Shown piece after piece: positions 48,808-60,400 of a DNA stretch of 64,000 nt; positions within the stretch are counted from its first letter, which is position 1; each line of letters starts with the position of its first letter. Origin of the DNA: Monilinia fructicola (lineage: Eukaryota > Ascomycota > Leotiomycetes > Helotiales > Sclerotiniaceae); the NCBI GenBank assembly GCA_008692225.1, contig VICG01000011.1:496001-560000 (forward strand), given 5' to 3'. Below the pieces are notes generated by a model. It saw nothing but the letters and a program-made list of their open reading frames with translations, was not told the DNA's origin and ran no database searches. The translations under genes were made by a program, and so were the position numbers.

Positions 48808-49042
48808 ACACACACATATATATATATATACATATATACATATATACATATACATATATACATATATACATATATACATATACATATACATATACACATA
48901 TACATATAACACCTGTATTATACACATATATACATTCCTCAATATCCTCCCCCCCCCCTCCCCCAATACAACTCGATACAAGCAAATGCAGACAGACAGA
49001 CAGACAGATAGACAGATAGACAGACAGACAGACAGACAGATA
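48808..49042 (+). repeat. (CATATA)-type and (CAGA)n microsatellites
   Basis: 48808-48911 is a CA/TA array with a 6-bp tendency (ACATATACATAT). 48989-49042 is (CAGA)n with GATA variants. Confidence 0.85.
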
Positions 49043-49158
49043 AACAGTCAAACAGTTAATCAATCCCTCCCTTCATCTTATCCTATGTGTTGTGGTATAT
49101 ATTGGATACTTGGATACTTGGGGAGCCAAAAGGAGGAATGTGGATGTGAATGAAGGAA

Positions 49159-49195
49159 TGGATGGATGGATGGATGGATGGATGGATGGATGGAT
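49159..49195 (+). repeat. (GGAT)n tetranucleotide repeat
   Basis: About nine perfect units. A second shorter (GGAT)n block lies at about 49709-49731. Confidence 0.9.
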
Positions 49196-49288
49196 GTATA
49201 AATGCCAATTGCAAGTTATACTATATTAGAAGTATGGGAGTTGGTAGTTAGGGAGGAGGAGGAAGGGAGGAAGGGGTTTGTTTATTGT

Positions 49289-49374
49289 ATCCATTCTATC
49301 CATTCTATCCATTCTATCCATTCTATCCATTCTATCCATTCTATCCATTCTATCCATTCTATCCATCTATCCAT
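49289..49374 (+). repeat. 9-bp tandem repeat (CCATTCTAT)9
   Basis: Nine copies with decay at the 3' end. Because the unit is a multiple of three, the array is open in several frames (His-Ser-Ile on plus, Ile-Glu-Trp on minus), which creates false ORFs. Confidence 0.9.
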
Positions 49375-49649
49375 CCCCAGGAGATACAATATAAACCAAA
49401 GTGATGAGATACAATACAGCATAATATAATTCTCAACGACATTTCTGATTTTCCGTTTCCCACTCTTGGGCGGCTGGTGGGTGGATGCATGCATGCATGC
49501 ATGCATATATCACTGGGTTTGGCTCTGGAGGCATGGAGGGAGGCATGGGGGATGGTGGGTATGCGTGAATTAGACGAACGCGGTTGATCGCAGGAGGCGA
49601 TGGGGTTGAGCTGTTTTGTTGTTCGGTTGTGTTTTTTTGAGTGATGTGA

Positions 49650-49673
49650 GGGGTTGGGGTTGGGGTTTGGGGG
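49650..49673 (+). other. Strong G-quadruplex motif
   Basis: Four runs of at least four G with loops of 2, 2 and 3 T (G4-TT-G4-TT-G4-TTT-G5). It meets the standard quadruplex pattern with possible four tetrads. Confidence 0.75.
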
Positions 49674-50268
49674 TGGAGGGGGGCGATGGGCGGGTTTGAA
49701 GGGATAAATGGATGGATGGATGGATGGATGAAAAGGCAGCTAGCTGTTTTGAAGATGGGTTGGTCAATCGATCGATCGATGGATGGATAAATGGTGCAAG
49801 AACCATGAGATATATGGATAGATCCAGGATGTTTGTTGTTTGTTTTGTTCGTTTCCTTCTGCGCTTCTCTCGGCGGAGACGCAATGATGGTAACACTTGT
49901 GAGGGAAAGAGGGTAACATTAATAATAACAGCAAAGCACTTCGTTCGTTGTTCGTTGTTCGTCTGTGGAAATCAAATGTGGGAGAGAGAGAGAGACGACG
50001 ACGACGACGACGATGATAATGGTTCCTTGTCTCTATCACCCCTCGTTCTCCTGCCCTGTGAAGGCATTCCCATCGCCCTTGAAGTAATGCATGTGACACC
50101 GCATGGGAATGCAAGAATCGAAACTACCGCGGAAGATGGAACGTGGGAAGATTTTTGAGGAGGGAGGGGAGGGGATGTGGAGATGGGGATGGGGATGGGG
50201 ATGGGAATGGAAAATATCGGTTGGGGAATTGTTGTGTGTAGTATATCGTATTATATTATATTTTATTG

Positions 50269-50480
50269 TATCAATATCAATATCAATATCAATATCAATA
50301 TCAATATCAATATCAATATCAATATCAATATCAATATCAATATCAATATCAATATCAATATCAATATCAATATCAATATCAATATCATATCAATATCATC
50401 TCATATCAATCCTCCTCCTCCTCCTCCTCCTCCTCCTCATCATCATCATCACATCATCACATCATCACATCATCACATCA
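50269..50480 (+). repeat. (ATCAAT)~20, (TCC)n and (ATCAC)-type arrays
   Basis: 50269-50398 is the hexamer ATCAAT in about twenty copies. 50411-50438 is (TCC)n, followed by ATC and ATCACATC units to about 50480. Confidence 0.9.
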
Positions 50481-51899
50481 ATACCTACCTATCTACCCAC
50501 CCACCATCCACTCACCCACCCTCCACTCACCCATCATCATCCTTCTCCCAGTCTATACACCGCACCCGCACCGCACCGCACCGCACCCATACCCCCCCAT
50601 CCAACAAATAGAAAAAAAAAACAAAAAAAAAGCGCCAGCCATCAAACCCCAAACCCCAAAAAACAACATACACACAAAGACAAAAGCGCAAAACAAAACA
50701 AGACAAAACGAGATCAAAAGAGTTGAAGCAAAAAACCCAAAATCAGATATGCCCAGCGCAATATAAGTACCTAGGTAAGCAAGGAAGGAAAGAAGGAAAA
50801 AAAGCAAAAAAGCAAAAAAGCAGAAAGCAGCAAAATCCACCATCGACCATTCGAGTCGAGTGCAAAGAGATGATAGATGTGGGATGATCGAAGAGTGAGA
50901 AGTAGAATCAGAGTTAGGGAAGTAATGAATGAAAAGGTAGATAAGACAGACGGACCATGGTCGAAGATATGAATGAATGGAAGATGAAGAAACTTGGTTT
51001 GGGGTTTGGGGTTTGGGTTTTGTGATGTGGTCTTTTAGGAATATGTCATTTGTGACTTGTGTGCTTGTGTTATGGGCGATGATGTAGGGTATTGCTGGCT
51101 TTGAGATCGGAAGCGTGAGAGGGGATAATGTAGTGAAAGTCTAGAGGGACATTGTAGAGCTTTTGGATTGCTGGGATGGTATGCATAGAAGGTGGAAGGG
51201 GTGTTAAATATACATATCAAGGGGTATATATTCCAATCTGGAAATTTCAAAAATGGGTTGTAATGAAACCGAAGTATAAGTTGTCAAGTGATAGGACAAG
51301 TTCATTCAGAATGTTGTCATATGATATTTAGGTTATGGTATCGAATCGTGAGTAGAATCAGCAAGCTGACATGGTTGTTTCTTTGCTCCGAGGACATGGA
51401 TGAAATAAGAGTGGGTCAGATGTGATAAATAGGTCTGGAAAAGGGTACAAGTAAAATGCATGGGATGGCATAATCGTGTCCATTGTTCTTCATAAGAATC
51501 ATCAGGATTGGTGAAAGATATCAATCAGGACGAAAATCTCAAGCATAGCCACAGCAAAATCGTGAAGTATAACAACTTGTTCAAAATCACTGCTGTATTC
51601 GTGCATGCGCTTCCAGGTATCAAATCGACGTTCGCAAGTTCCTTAACACAACCAGCCGTAGAAGTCTGGAGCCCTCCTTCGACTTCGAAACCATGCCTAA
51701 CCATTCGCACAAAAATATCACACCAAATCCGAGAAAATCTTTTGGTTTGTTTTTGCTCAAGTCGTTTGATTTATTGGAAAGGCTTTTTATACCAGCCATG
51801 CTATTTTCGATGATACACCGTGACCCGTGCGAAAACAAACCAGGCAAAAGGCGCCATGCCAGCCATCCTCACAATCATAAACACCTACGTCCAGAAAAT

Positions 51900-52570
51900 T
51901 TAAGCCTCCGCCTATTATGAAGTTAGCATCATACCCCATTACGTTTTTCCCCCGTAGAATCCCTCTAATCAGATTTCCGAAAAGAATGTTGACCCAAAGG
52001 TCGGCAGAATCGCATACCTTGATAGCGAACTTTCTTTGTGGGAAGTGCACTGATCTCTTCTTGGTCTTCTCCAACTGCAACTCTTGCTCGTGCTTGGTAA
52101 GACGTCTACGGATGGCACGAGTTTGTTTTGGTCGGAGATCGAGAGGAAGGTATTTCTTTCCCTTGTAGAAGAGACGGAGTTGTGCGCGTTGGTTGGCGTT
52201 AATGACTGTGAGGACCTTGGCAATTGACTTTCGGACGTCGTGGCTATATTGAAAATTTCATTAGTACCCATCTTTTTGATCTTGCATCTCGAACATCCTC
52301 ATCCCGATCCTTCAGGTCGAAAAACAAATATAATTGAATAACGCACATCTTAGTGAGCTTAGCAGCAGATCCACCAGCAATCTTTTGAGTTCTCAATTGA
52401 CCGAGCTCAGTCTTCAACTCTCCGAGTTGCTTTGCGAGGTCCGCCTTGTTCTTGGACCAAAGTTGGCCAGTCTTTACTTTTCCGGACGACTAATCGTGAT
52501 GATCCGTTAGCCATCTCTCTTCCTCATTATCAACAACCAATATCTCTCCAAAGGATTTGCCGCATACCAT
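51900..52570 (-). CDS. rpl35: 60S ribosomal protein L35 (uL29)
   Basis: Four exons on the minus strand: 52570-52568 (the ATG alone), 52489-52347, 52243-52018 and 51911-51900, with introns of 78, 103 and 106 nt, all GT-AG. The 127-residue product begins [19 protein letters not shown], continues [57 protein letters not shown] and LTKHE, and ends [13 protein letters not shown]. This matches eukaryotic L35 along its whole length. The protein sits at the polypeptide exit tunnel of the large subunit and contributes to the docking site for nascent-chain factors. The first intron directly follows the start codon and the last exon codes only for three residues plus the stop. No frame break is present. 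The position of introns near the start fits the usual pattern of fungal ribosomal protein genes. Confidence 0.95.
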
Positions 52571-53616
52571 TTTGAATTAGGTCGGGTGGTTTGTCGATTG
52601 TGGTTGTCGGGCGTCTCGTCGTCGTGAAAATATTGTGGTTGCTTCAGAACGTGAGAACTTTTGGTCAGAGTTAGCCGAGCCCACAAACGAATTTTTTAAA
52701 TTTCGGCAACCAATCAGCGTTGGATCACATGATATGGGTGCTCTTCGGCAAAAGGCTGATATTTAAAATAAGTCATTTTTGGAGAAGTTGAAGCAGGAGG
52801 GTAAGAAAGTTCTTACGAGCCCAACTCGCTCAAGTTTAAATGTTATTATCTCTTGAATCTATACTTGCTATCCATTTCAAACGAAGATGTTTTCATGAAG
52901 ATATTCCTGAAGTCCTTTGGCCCAGAGTTTCAAATACTCACAACCATGGAATGAATGCGGTTGTAGTATGATACTATCGAGCGAGCACTTGGGTAGGTAC
53001 AAAATTCTTGGTTGCTATTCTCAACCGATCGAACCATTTTGGCCTTTACTCTCTATCAAATTAATTCGGTCATAACTAGTGTAGCTACTCAGTAGTCTTT
53101 ACAGTTTTTTTTTTCTAGAATGTTTCATTCTTGGTGGATTTTATCTCACAGCAGATTGAATTGTCCGATTACAACAAATTATTTTGACCATCGCAATATG
53201 ATTCGATAATCGAACTATACCACTATCAGAAAGCGAATTTCAACAATATGCCTCGAAGTGGGCACGATATATTGAATGACCTGGGACTCAGTCAGTGCAA
53301 TCAATACCACTATCAACTTATCACCTTACCACCTTACCACCTTACTACAGCCGCACTTCGAAATCGCCAAAAATCGCAGGAAATGCAGGGGATCTAGAGG
53401 AGTCTTTGGAGGTTAATTTCTATCGGTACTAAGATGGTACAGATGCGATATAGACAAGGCCTTCAAAGGATCGACACGCGCGTTTTTACCTCTCCAGTAT
53501 CACGAAATAACAGCCAGGCTCTGGCATCGCTGGTTAATTCTTCAAGTGGGAAGATGAGACACCCAATATAACAATGGGGATGGGTCTAGATTTAATGGTT
53601 GATCAAAATTTATGCC
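52571..53616. other. rpl35 upstream region, no gene
   Basis: The promoter side of rpl35. A T-rich tract occurs at about 53106-53114. No ORF of coding character and no repeat beyond short runs. Confidence 0.55.
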
Positions 53617-53618
53617 TA

Positions 53619-54425
53619 CTCGGGCGCGTTTTAAAAGAGGCATAGGCGAATATAACTTATAATTATTTAACGAAACTTTAATATAATCTTATATAATTTA
53701 TATATATATTAGATTTAGTATTTTGAATATCTTTCTATAAAGTTCTTATACTTATAAAAATAATTTTTAAGAAGAATAATAATACTATAAAGTTAGTGAT
53801 TTTAGAAAATTTAAGAATTTATCAATATATTAATTTAAAATTCAACGATATATAAATTTTGAAAAACAAAATTATAGAAAAATAATATGAAGCTTTAAAG
53901 TTTTATTAAATATTTTCAGAATTTGAATATTATCTCATTATACCGAATATATATGTTGAATATAAAGAAGTAAAAAACTTCAATTTTTAATAAAAAAATA
54001 TGCTTATATAATCCAAATAAGCGAATTTACCCCTTCAAAACTCATAAATTTTCCTATATTTTTAACTTTATTAATATATATCTTTAAGTATTAATTAAAG
54101 ATATTAAAATTCTAAAATAAGATATTTAAAATTTAGCTTTTCTTTTATTATGTAATAGAAGTTTGATAAGTTTAACTATAATATTCGTTAAATTATTCAA
54201 TATTTAATATAAATCCCTAATTTTTCATTAAATTTTCAGTATTTCATACATTTTATTATACTTATTATTCATTCAATATTAGGTTTTATAATACAAAATT
54301 TTAAATAGTAAGTATAAAAATACTAAACCTATAATAGTTATAAATTTTATAAAAATTATATTAAGATTTGGTTGAATAATTATAAGTTATATTTTTGCGT
54401 ATGCCTCTTTTAAAACCCGCCCGAG
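53619..54425. mobile_element. AT-rich DNA-transposon remnant or MITE with long terminal inverted repeats and TA flanks
   Basis: The left end (from CTCGGGCG at 53619) and right end (CGCCCGAG to 54425) are inverted copies for about 55 bp, including GTTTTAAAAGAGGCATA and ATATAACTTATAATTATT, with a few mismatches and a 2-bp length difference. Both ends are flanked by TA (53617-53618 and 54426-54427), the target-site duplication of Tc1/mariner elements. The 807-bp interior is extremely AT-rich and has no usable ORF, so the copy cannot move by itself. The AT bias fits repeat-induced point mutation, but it could also be original. Superfamily assignment is inferred from the TA flanks alone. Confidence 0.8.
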
Positions 54426-54679
54426 TAATAGTAAGAATCAAAATTGTAAAGATGCTAATGTTCATTCATTATAGCTAGCTATTCTGGCATAATCCATACT
54501 CCATTCATAACAACCTTAAAAATTCACAAATCCCTCAGAAAATATATCCCACCCAATCATATATGCCGAAGAAAACAAGCCTATGCCATGTTCATCACTC
54601 AAACTCCTTCATCATTCTCGCCTTATCCCTCATACGACCATTTGCTCCGTATCATGTTGATGTGCACAGCATTGCACAA
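54426..54679. other. Short spacer after the transposon remnant
   Basis: Contains the 3' flank of the following minus-strand gene; nothing else is seen. Confidence 0.4.
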
Positions 54680-55050
54680 TTATGGAATAGCTTCGTAAGA
54701 GCCACTTCCGGAGTTGTGTGCTTGTCTGTTGGAGAATAACCAATAGATAACCAATCCAAGAATAGGGAAGAGGAAGACGACCAAACACCAGAGAAGTTTA
54801 TGTGAAGGAGGGCGGTTTGATTTGAGGACCTCAACTGCAGATATATGGTTAGATGTTATATTATAAGGAAGGGATGATGGCACATACTGAAGACGATGAT
54901 ATCAAGTATCAAAACAATGAATCCAATAACCCCACCACCTGAGCCATATTTCCATGCATTACCATGTCCAGCAATCTCAACCGGTTGTTGAGCAAACGCC
55001 AAAGCGAAGAAGAAGAACTGAAGGAGAAAACTGAGTGTATTCTGGAACAT
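54680..55050 (-). CDS. Small PLDc_N-type membrane protein
   Basis: Two exons on the minus strand, 55050-54888 and 54834-54680, with a 53-nt GT-AG intron. The 105-residue product starts with a signal-like segment (MFQNTLSFLLQFFFFALAFA), then a glycine-rich turn and a first membrane helix (GGVIGFIVLILDIIVFIEVL), then NRPPSHKLLWCLVVFLFPIL and GLVIYWLFSNR, ending SYEAIP. The order 'helix, short basic loop, KLLW, helix, P-x-x-G-x-x-x-Y' matches the PLDc_N domain, a two-helix module first named from cardiolipin synthases but also found alone in small fungal proteins. Its own role is unknown and no phospholipase catalytic motif is present. I chose ATG 55050 because the signal-like segment starts there; ATG 55110 would add 20 Lys-rich residues in front of it. 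Confidence 0.8.
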
Positions 55051-55939
55051 GTTGATTGATTTTGATTGAGTTTTGTTCTTTGCTTTTTGCTTCTTGAAAA
55101 TGGCTTTCAAAGTTAATGGAAGTACTGCAGATGGATGTGTTGAAGAAGTGGTTGATGTTGGTTAATGTGGGTTGAGGTTATATGTTGTTGATGGAATGAT
55201 TGTTTGTAGGATTGTAAGCTTATTAGAATAGCGCCATTTGTTGACGTCATCTTCGGCTTCAAACTCGTCGTCGCAACCAAGGCAATTGCTTATGCGGGGG
55301 AAAAAAGGTCACGGGCAACTGATGAATATTTTGATTGGTGGATTGTCCAAGTGGGCCGCGCGTTTATCCAATTAAATGCGTTTATTGAGCTTAGAGCAAA
55401 ACAAGACGAGCTACCCGCTTGTATTAACGGGTAGATGCGAAAACATAACAGACATCTGGACTTCTGGGTAGTTTTTAATCAATGTTGTATTCTCGTCTCG
55501 TTTTCGATCCATGGAATGATATGATATGATAAGGTTATGATATGATAGCATAACTTACCTAGGTAATCTACTTGATCTACTTAATCTACTTAATTTGAAC
55601 TTCACTCAAATAACGTTTGGCAACGGTGATGGATATATAATAATAATACACAGCTAGTTGATGGCTAATGGATGGTTTATTTAGTTTGAATATTTCCATG
55701 GATTCTTATACTACAGTCTGCAAGATTCCAAGGTTGGGGAATTCAATCTCGATTGCAAGAACCGTCAAGCCATCTGAAACACCATTACCGTAGCCCAAAT
55801 CTCTTGCTGCCGTTATTGCATGTCTATCATCTCGAACTAACTGCACGCATAAAGACGCATCTCTGACTTAGGTTAGATAGACATTGACAACACTTGCCAT
55901 ACCCATCGAATGCCTGAGCGCTCGATGAATCTCAATCAG
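55051..55939. other. Upstream region of the PLDc_N gene, no gene seen
   Basis: Includes the promoter side of the small membrane-protein gene. A TGATATGATA-type short repeat occurs near 55516-55550 and AATAAT near 55637. No coding region is supported. Confidence 0.45.
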
Positions 55940-57437
55940 GAAATTTTACGAACTTCCAAGGTTCGCAGGTGCCTTCAACGACACTACTTTATTTGGCACA
56001 GAATACAAATACACCTCGTTCGACCAAGCAAACGTTTTAGATAACCTTGGAAGGATGTTGATCACCATGACATTCTCTTCATCTCTCGTTGTTTCCTAAC
56101 TCGCAATAAAGCAATTCTCTCGGAAGACATCACACCTTTCCATCAGCCATCATCATTCTTAGTGGGATCAAAGATTCAAAGTGCTATAAAGTATCATCAC
56201 TGTCGATCTTATATCAATCCTACTAGCAACTCTCACAAACTCTGTCTGCCATTCGGTACCGAGGAAACTTGACGGCAACATCAACCCAGAAATCCATAGC
56301 CGAGTAAAGAGTCTTTTCCCGAAAAGTGTGGGCAGATATCTGGATTTGCTTTCCACTCGGCCCCATCTCCAATTTCTCCATGTCATTTTCGAATTATATT
56401 GGTAGACACCATTCGGAAACCAAGTTAGGTCTCGTAAATACACCAATATTGCTCTTTTTAGCGTTGAGACTGTGCAAGAAAGTATGAGGGAAGTTCACAT
56501 ACGACATCTATAGGCCCCGTAAGCATGATTGGGCAGTTTTGTTGATATTATGGATACCATCTCATCTCAACGCCTTCACATTCACTCAAACCAATATTCT
56601 CTCTCTGTCACACTAGTGAGTACCTACCCCCTATAAAACTTACCGCTACCCTTCTCAGAATGGCCAACCCCTCGTCCCTTTAACCAATAACACACATCCT
56701 TAAGACTTCCTCAAAAGTTTTGTTGCATATCTCAGAATCATCTTTTTGTCGAGCACTTTGAATACTCACATAAAAGACTTCAGAACACATAATAATAATA
56801 CCCACCTCCATCTATTCCAAAATACCCATCCCCCAAAAAGCTTGACACTATTCATCCAGTAGGGTCCCCAAACAAAAGCATTTTCTACATTTATTATGGC
56901 TGGTTTCAGAAAGTTGGGCCTGGCGTTTACATCTCATCGTCGTATCTCATTCTTATTGTCCTACCCTACATACTTTGCTTGATGGGATTCACTTACTACC
57001 CGCTCTCTAGACCAATAGTCTTGGGCTGCAAAAGTTTTGTTGCGTATCTGGATATTTCAACTTATTACATGCTCCCTACATGCTCCCTACATGCTCCCTA
57101 CATGCTCCCTACATGCTCCCTACATGCTCCCTACATGCTCCCTACATGCTCCCTACATGCTCCCTACATGCTCCCTACATGCTCCCTACATGCTCCCTAC
57201 ATGCTCCCTACATGCTCTCCCTACATGCTCCCTACATGCTCCCTACAGGATCTCTTCCTTCTTACATACTTCTCAAACTTTAACTTTAGCTTCATTTTTG
57301 CATGCCCGCTTCCCTATTACACAAGGTTTCCAGTCTGCTCATTCATCTTCACGATGACAGAACCTCTTACAACAAAATCTGGTACTTTCCATCGAATGGA
57401 CATCAAATCCGCTTATTGGATTTACTCCCATATATGA
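55940..57437 (+). pseudogene. Unidentified gene relic(s) in one frame, several stops, minisatellite inserted
   Basis: Reading one plus frame (codons starting at multiples of three) gives protein-like segments separated by nonsense codons. They include FNDTTLFGTEYKYTSFDQAN and VLDNLGRMLI (55974-56090), then ISILLATLTNSV and GRYLDLLSTRPHLQFLHVIF (56210-56395, ended by TAG). After a non-coding-looking stretch comes FYIYYGWFQKVGPGVYISSS with LILIVLPYILCLMGFTYYPL (56883-57000). The frame then enters the 11-bp minisatellite and continues to TGA at 57437. The hydrophobic stretches suggest a membrane protein. I do not recognise the family. The same frame surviving with point stops would fit a slowly decaying gene, but separate relics or chance are possible. 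Confidence 0.3.
57066..57247 (+). repeat. 11-bp minisatellite (TACATGCTCCC)~16
   Basis: About sixteen near-perfect 11-bp units; one unit at about 57211-57223 has an extra CT. Because 11 is not a multiple of three, three units give an 11-residue period (MLPTCSLHAPY), and the array is free of stops in all three plus frames. Confidence 0.95.
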
Positions 57438-60400
57438 GTGGTGTTGACGAGTCTCAACTTCGCTACCCAGATTAAGGATATGTATCTAGTTGGGCATGAG
57501 TAAATGGGGGCTTCGGGGCTTCCGTCCTAGGTTGATATCTTCTGTGCTGTTGATTCCTGGGCTACTTTTGGCATATGTATGGTGCCTATGTAGTTGAAAG
57601 AGGAATAATTTCCGTCTTATCATTGTCGATCCAGTTGATATACGAGTGTTGGCGACGGCAGTTTGACTTGATTACGGCCAGACTCAGTGACTGGGCTTGC
57701 TAGTGAATCTCTCCATCTTGAAATCCTAGCGGAGAATTGAGGCATATTTCAGAGGCTTCTTAATATCGATGACCGAGATTGGGGTTCACTTTTCGCTGCT
57801 CGAGTTTCTTAATAGTCAGGAACTACATGCTCAATGAAGTTATGTTTCATATACTTCTAAAATCTCGAAATGAGCTCAAGGGTTGAGACCATCGAGAGCT
57901 AATTATGCCACAAGCTGAGTATCCAAATCCATAGCTACATTGCGATATGTACATAGATTATTGTTGTTCAAGGCTTAGTCTTCCGTTTCTGTCGTTATTT
58001 TTGGCTGCTGTTTCATTAGATCTTCTTATTTTGGCTGTTCTTTACAGTGTATTTGGATCAAGGGTATTTATGCGACTAGTGCGATTGGAGTGCCCGGAAA
58101 TCTCCACATCTGTAGATATGCTGTTAGACGGGCTAGAGTACACTCTAAGAGATTTCTATATTCATGAACAGCATGCTTAAGCAGAACTCTAAATGGATAA
58201 CATGACTCACTCATATTGGTATAGATACAGAATGCCATCGGCCCTGACTAAGTAACCCATTTGCTGAGAAATTCAAGGCAACAGTGACCAAAATTGTTCC
58301 GTCTCGAGCCAAGTATTCAATAATTCCGCCCCTTTCCTCTGCTAAATCTTCATGAGAGGTGGATTCCAAGTGAAGAAATTCGCTAAAACGCTCTCTATAA
58401 TTACCCCTCGCTAGTCATTCTATCAAGTACTCAGGAGAACTACTGGCGTAATAAAGGCTTTCTGAGGCACATCGTGAGGCGCATCTTCATAAAACCCTGC
58501 TTTCTCTGGCTTCTCATGATACATAATTATAGAATTCTCTTGACATAATTGGGTTCGTGCCAAGTTTTTGTTATCGTTTATTTATGGGTTTTCCCCGCCA
58601 CTTCTCGCGTCCTCAAGATAATCGGATATTTTCGCGTTTTTTTCTGCCATACAATCATTTGATGCTACGATCCAAATATTCGACCCAGAGGATAGGGGAG
58701 TTTGAAGGCAGTGGAGTCTCCCATACTGGGTCGCAATATCAAAATGTCTTTTCAAGTCATTGAGCTCTTAGACTCTCACAATTGCCAAACTCTGACGAGC
58801 CTGTGGTAGGGATTACAACCCCTTTCTCCTCGCATTCAGTTTTCAAATAGTCAAGGATTTATATATATTTCCAATCAAGATCACAAATAAATTCCGAACA
58901 ATTTTGCAAATTTTACCAAAAGTGTATTGTGTTGTGCTTGTTGTGCTTGCTTCAGTCTCCGGTTTATGCAATGAACACGCACCTTCTCCCATCGCAAGGT
59001 ATGAAATCATCGCGATATGCTGTTTGAACCAACTTGTAGGGGACACTTGCTCTTCGAAACCCAAACAAAACTCCGATGTAATAGCCCGCCTAACTTCTTG
59101 TTTCCACCATCATCTATCTCCTTTCCGTTGTCGCCCTCGCTTCTCATTGACCTTCGATTATTTAGCATGGGATGATGTCCCTCTGTATCTCCGATGATTT
59201 GCGATGGAGCGGTTCTTTAGATTACTGCGCTTTCCCTGTTACGATCAAGGCGTCGATTCGGGGTCATTTTTGTCCAGATACACCGCTGCTACTATGATTC
59301 ATGGAACATGGTCTTTTGTCCGTGGGACCTCGAGATCGGGTTCCTTTTTGGCACGCTTATGAAAGGGATGTCATGCCGAAGAATCTGGCGACATGAACGT
59401 GGTTACATTCGTTGAGTTTATATATAGGCAGAGGTTGCTGCAAAATCTTCTGGTTTCCAGTGATGCTTAATAGTAGGCTAGTAATAACGCTGCTCACCCC
59501 GCCGCCCCAAAAATCAAAATGATAATTTCATATCCAAGACGGATTCCAGATCATTGGCTGACTCTCAATAACCTTATTTCTATTTTCTTCACAACACTAG
59601 ATCTTGACATCATGAGACCCCAGACTGTATAGACCCCTGTTCTCAGAAAATACGCTTAGTTGATCTGAAAGAGTAATGACTAGGACGTTCGAAGTGCCAA
59701 TACACCTTCTGATGAAGTTGGGGGTCGGAGAAGCACTTTTCACAGGCATATTATTGAAACTTTCAAGGACGGGCATTTGAAGTATATCAAGAGAATGAGT
59801 GGAGACTGGCGGGAATGAAATATCCGAGGAGGCGAATCGGTGAGGAGATGAAAACAGGTACATAGTTGTATGATGCTCTATTCACTGGCTAGAAATTCTA
59901 ACCATCACAAGATCTACCCGGTAGTCTGTACAAAATTCGATGGAGAAAATAAAGAGAATGAAGTGGAGATTGAGCATGCGTCTAACAGACTATTGTGAAT
60001 ACGTAGATCTCGAGACTCATCGAAACGATCTCGTGATGGGGATAGACTGTGGCTATATCTAACTGGCTTGATTCCCCCGCCTCCTTCCTGTCACCTCTCT
60101 CCCCCCGACCATATACCATGTCTGTTTGGCCCCCGCCAATGAAAATGACACATCCTCCATTCAATCCAATTCCAAATTTCCAAAGTTATCTCCAGAAAGA
60201 TTCCTACGACCGCTGCAAAAAACATTTCATGCACGCGTCGGATATACTCAGTAATCCACGGAGAATTTTCGCAAACTACTCCTCTCGGACCAAACACGTT
60301 GTTAATCAGCACAAACTCACGAATCTAAAATGCACAATGCAACGGCAAGAAAGAGATCTCATGGGTTACAATGAGTGCTTTTCTGAAAAAACCCCTCAGG

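Larger units (their letters stand above)
48436..51899. other. Repeat-dense intergenic region
   Basis: About 3.5 kb with no supported gene but at least eight different tandem repeats and a G-quadruplex motif, described separately. ORFs here are repeat readings (for example HSI and QYQ repeats). The right end holds the 3' flank of rpl35. Confidence 0.6.

Noticed and set aside
50103..50766. Overlapping ORFs of 140-207 codons on the plus strand
   Set aside because: They are readings of (ATCAAT)n and other arrays in three frames with no domain.
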